Assembly: GCA_014904985.1 (NCBI GenBank)
Contig: MU128959.1
Location: 195,080 to 259,079 of the forward strand
Direction: 5' to 3'
DNA length: 64,000 nt
Origin: Hydnum rufescens UP504
Lineage: Eukaryota; Basidiomycota; Agaricomycetes; Cantharellales; Hydnaceae
The position numbers and the translations under genes are program-made. Within the stretch, counting starts at the first letter, position 1, and every line of letters starts with the position of its first letter. This document shows positions 60,931 to 64,000 of this stretch, one piece after another. The notes under the pieces are model-generated. The model did no database searches. It was not told the DNA's origin and saw only the letters and a list, made by a program, of their open reading frames with translations.

Positions 60931-61424
60931 TCTGATCCCACAGCTAGCCCACCAGAATACGAATTCCTGCAGAGAGCTTATGCGAGCGCCGAGTACTTAC
61001 TACAACAATGGGAACTATGCATATATGAAAAGCGTCTGCCTCCTTGTGGCAAACGTGGACTTCGGTACATGTGGTCCGCGGAGCCGTGTCCTAGTATGTC
61101 AAGATGCCGCCAAGGTGGAGCCCTCTGGAAGGTCGTGTATCCCGAGGGTTATTGTCCACGAGAAGTTCCTTCCCATCGATTGACATCTGGACTGGCTACA
61201 ATATCATGAAAGCGGGATATAACTACATGTAAGATCCCTGAGGGCCAATTCCTTCAGGTCATCCATGGGTCTGTCGCCGTATGAGCGTTCTTCGCCGTGA
61301 CATCGGCATGAATGACATTATGATTTCCGTTTCCGGCGCCGAAACTAGTGATGTTCTCATCTACTATGATCCATCCAGTACGACCTGGGAACAAAGCCAG
61401 TATTCATCGTTTTATGGCTCTTGA
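60931..61424 (+). other. possible coding exons of an unknown plus-strand gene
   Basis: Two protein-like open stretches without a family match. The first, 60931-61209, follows a GTCAG acceptor-like site and reads SDPTASPPEYEFLQRAYASA then EYLLQQWELCIYEKRLPPC, with a later Cys/Arg-rich part. The second, 61308-61424, reads MNDIMISVSGAETSDVLIYY then DPSSTTWEQS. They could be exons of a short gene divergent from HUS1 or a decayed copy. The longer plus-strand frame covering 60497-61183 is mostly antisense to HUS1 and is not proposed. Confidence 0.25.
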
Positions 61425-62160
61425 TCTTATACATCACGCTCGAGACTCGATATTGAATCGATGTTTTGTGTACTAGTCTGGTTTGCCTTGTGCTATTTCT
61501 AATGTCCAGTCTTTACTACTGGTTCAAATCCCGAGGCTCACGGCGGACAGAACGATGATCAACTAGCGGAGCGGCCTCGTTCTATGCCTTCAGGATAATG
61601 CCCCTCTGCTGCGTGTTGTGTTCGTACTACTCGGCGTGGAGGATGGACGAGATAATTTCATTTGTGGTCGCGGACGGTGATGGTACAGTAATCGATGGCG
61701 GGACTTTCGGTGATCTGGCCGCCTTGTATCTCATTTTTTCTCTGTTTGCTACGGGTCACAATTAAGGAAGCAGTGATGACCGAATGCCAAGGTTCCAAGG
61801 CCATATTTCTCTTTCTGCTTCAATATTACTCACACCCCTTGTGGGCTCAATTGTCGCTTCTGTGAACTCATGACTTTCAGGGGGGTTTGGGAGAATAAGA
61901 TACACGAAACTTCGTAAATTAGAGTGGATAGAACATAAAGGCGAATCAAGCGTTCCAAACAAGTAGGGGGGGAGGGGTCATGACGACCACTCAAGCAAGC
62001 ATTAGGTGCTTTTTTAAAGTCAAAACAATGCCAACGTCAACGCGAAAGCACGCCCAAAGGCCTCTACAGCGATCCACGCCTGCCTACACCCTAGGTTCTT
62101 CTCGCCGGTCCCACTTTTGGTTATCGAGTGGTGGAGTCCGCCACTTTACCAGTCAACTAC
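61425..62160. other. intergenic, no gene seen
   Basis: About 740 bp without a supported feature. Short frames only. The stretch near 62090-62160 has some stem-like complementarity but no tRNA could be folded from it. Confidence 0.4.
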
Positions 62161-63921
62161 TCATACAAAGCCTAGTACAAAGCCTTTCCGCTTCCTGTCC
62201 CGCTCGTGATAGGAGTCTGAGGTTTCCTGCCTCTCTAAGAGTAGGGGGCTCTCAAGAGGCCGACCAAGGTGTGAAGAAATGTCCAATTTGTTAAAAGCAC
62301 AACGTATTACATTCGAATGGAAGACAATGGGGTGATCCACCACCAGCAATAAATAAATGTTCATGGCCTCCTCGTTTGCCTTGAGCACCTCATCACGACG
62401 GACCAGCTCCGAGAGACGAAGGGAGATGTTCCCGAGACAGCGACCAAGAGCTGGGTGGAATAGATCTAGTCAATCCGCCCGTAGCAGACGATAAATGGTC
62501 TCGGCCTCCTCATTTGCCTTGAGGGCCTCTTCATGGCGGCCAAGCTCCGAAAGACGAAGGGAGTGGTTGGCAAGACAGCAAGCAAGAACCGGTTGGAATA
62601 CTTCCGGCCGATGCTCTGCCAGCAGGCGATAAGTCTCCAAGGCCTCCTCATTTGCTTTGAGTGCCTCTTCATGGCGGCCAAGGTTGGAAAGATAAAGGAA
62701 GTGGTTATTAAGACAGATAATGGTGAGATCAGGACGGAACACATCTGGTTGATCCACTGCTAGCAGATGATGAATGTTCAAGGCTTCCTGATTTGCCTTG
62801 AGGGCCTCATCATAGCGGTGAACGGTCAAAAGATAAACAGAGAGATTGGAAAGAGAGGAAGCGAGATCGTGGCGGAACATGCCGGTTGGTCTGCTACTAG
62901 CAGGCGGTAAATGCTTGCAGCCTCCTCATTTTGCTTTAGGGCCTTTTCACGGTAGCCAAAAACCCAAAGGCGAACAGAGAGGGCGATAAGAGAGGAAGCG
63001 AGATCGGGGCAGAATACACCTGGTTGATCTGCTACCAACAGGCGATAAATGCTCACAGCTTCCTCATTTGCCTTGAGGGCCTCTTCATAGCAGCCAAATT
63101 CGAAAAGGCGAAGAGAGAGGTTGTTAAGAGAGGAAGCAAGACTTGGTTTGAATACATTTGGCTGATCCGCTGGCGGAAAATGCTTAAGGCCTCCTCGCCG
63201 GCCTTAAGTGCCTCTTCACGGCGGCTAAGCTTGGCAAGGCCGACGGAGAGCTGGTTAAGAGAGCGAGCGAGCTCGGGGCGGAATATATCCGGTCGATCTG
63301 TCGCCAGCACGTGATAAATACTCACGGTCTCCTCATCTGCCCTGAGTGCCTCTTCATGGCGGCCAAGTTTTGAAAGACAGAAAGGGTGTCAATCAGCGAG
63401 CGAGACCTGCGCGGAATACATCCGCTTGGTCTGGTCCGGGAGCGCGGTGGATGTTTACAGCCTCCTCACACGCCTTGAGTGCTTCCTCGTGGCGGCCAAG
63501 TGGCAGAAGAAAGGTGGTGAGGTTGTTGAGCGAACCAGCGATAGCTAGCGTGTCTCCTCTAGCCCGATTCAGCTCCAGTACTGTAGTCTGTAGCTCAAAG
63601 CCCTCTTCCAAAAGACCCAAATCATGTAGATTCACTGACAAAGAGTTCATCTTTGTTGCCAGGATAGCCGAATCGAGTTTGACTTGTGCGATATCCTGTA
63701 GCTCGTCAAGGAGCTGCAATGTGGCCGAAACCGCTCCGCGAAGTTGCCGTGTCGGACTCCCAGTCTCCTGCCAGTGGGGTCCCCATCGCCAAGAACTGGA
63801 AATCCATGGCTGGGGCAAGTGAAATACTTGGCAGGACATTGCCTATCTCCGATGTGAGCTCGGCGACTTGGCTCGTGAGATATAAGACATGACGGTCGTG
63901 CCCCGTTCGTAGTACAGTCAT
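62161..63921 (-). pseudogene. degenerate TPR-repeat protein, open at the window edge
   Basis: Minus-strand array of about eight tetratricopeptide units with a period near 132-140 bp; typical units read GRHEEALKANEEALETYRLL and GYREKALKQNEEAASIYRLL, each followed by a DQPDVFRPDLASSL-type linker. Upstream, at 63393-63839, is a capping region with LDELQDIAQVKLDSAILATK and SLSVNLHDLGLLEEGFELQ, as seen in the C-terminal part of fungal NLR-like and kinesin-light-chain-like TPR proteins. The array cannot be read through: frames change near 63770, 63400, 63170 and 62890, and a TGA lies in a unit near 62470, after which the repeat continues to 62161. I therefore call it a pseudogene, though consensus errors could explain part. 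The N-terminal effector or NTPase part, if any, would lie beyond 64000. Confidence 0.75.
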
Positions 63922-64000
63922 CCCAGGAGATCTATTCAGTCTGGGTCAGGGTTTTGTCGGCATCTTGAAGTAAAGATGTACATACCTTGAATCTGACGGC

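Noticed and set aside
60497..61183. 228-codon plus-strand frame as a gene
   Set aside because: Its first two thirds are antisense to the first exons of HUS1, whose motifs are unmistakable.
62090..62165. possible tRNA on either strand
   Set aside because: No consistent acceptor, D, anticodon and T arms could be paired.

Overview
The window is nuclear DNA of a filamentous fungus, most likely a basidiomycete (Agaricomycetes). Genes are cut into short exons by introns mostly 50-80 bp long with GT-AG or, unusually often, GC-AG ends. Recognisable proteins include VPS45, a MYST acetyltransferase, a YANK kinase, ALG12, PPS1, holocytochrome c synthase, galactokinase, SPT2 and HUS1. There are also two fungal Zn2Cys6 regulators, an intron-bearing tRNA-Pro, a DIRS-type tyrosine-recombinase retroelement and a decayed TPR array of the kind found in expanded fungal families. 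A Rhizoctonia-like genome would fit, but the species call is only inference.

Layout. 1-1.8 kb: 3' end of a MYST histone acetyltransferase (+). 3.1-5.4 kb: VPS45 (+), seven exons. 5.9-6.0 kb: tRNA-Pro(AGG) (-). 6.1-11.7 kb: DIRS-like retroelement on the minus strand (gag, RT-RNase H with an intron full of a 50-bp minisatellite, tyrosine recombinase) with inverted ends. 11.7-14.6 kb: no convincing gene. 14.6-18.0 kb: large AreA-like (DUF1752)/DUF3295 protein (+). 19.2-22.3 kb: Zn2Cys6 factor 1 (+). 22.3-26.8 kb: gene-poor, rich in homopolymers. 26.8-28.6 kb: YANK-type kinase (-). 29.0-30.9 kb: ALG12 (-). 31.7-35.5 kb: YVC1-like TRP channel (+). 35.9-39.5 kb: PPS1 phosphatase (+). 40.4-41.4 kb: cytochrome c haem lyase (-). 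41.55-42.0 kb: only the 5' end of MSH4 (-). 42.2-43.3 kb: alpha/beta hydrolase (+). 44.3-45.9 kb: galactose mutarotase (-), head to head with galactokinase at 46.0-48.0 kb (+). 48.3-51.1 kb: Zn2Cys6 factor 2 (+). 51.4-52.7 kb: short-chain dehydrogenase (-). 53.0-54.3 kb: RRM protein (+). 54.6-56.5 kb: SPT2 (-). 56.8-59.2 kb: unassigned nuclear-type protein (-). 59.5-60.8 kb: HUS1 (-). 62.2-64 kb: degenerate TPR array (-).

How the genes relate. The clearest functional grouping is the Leloir galactose pair: mutarotase and galactokinase share a start-to-start gap of about 100 bp, and a Zn2Cys6 regulator lies just downstream of galactokinase. Several genes concern chromatin or genome maintenance (MYST, SPT2, HUS1, MSH4 remnant), but they look scattered rather than organised.

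Caveat on quality. From about 19.7 kb onward, many genes that are otherwise clearly conserved need a one-base correction to stay in frame, several of them at short G or C runs. Either the consensus under-calls such runs or this haplotype is decaying. The sequence alone cannot decide, so exon models near those points are approximate.
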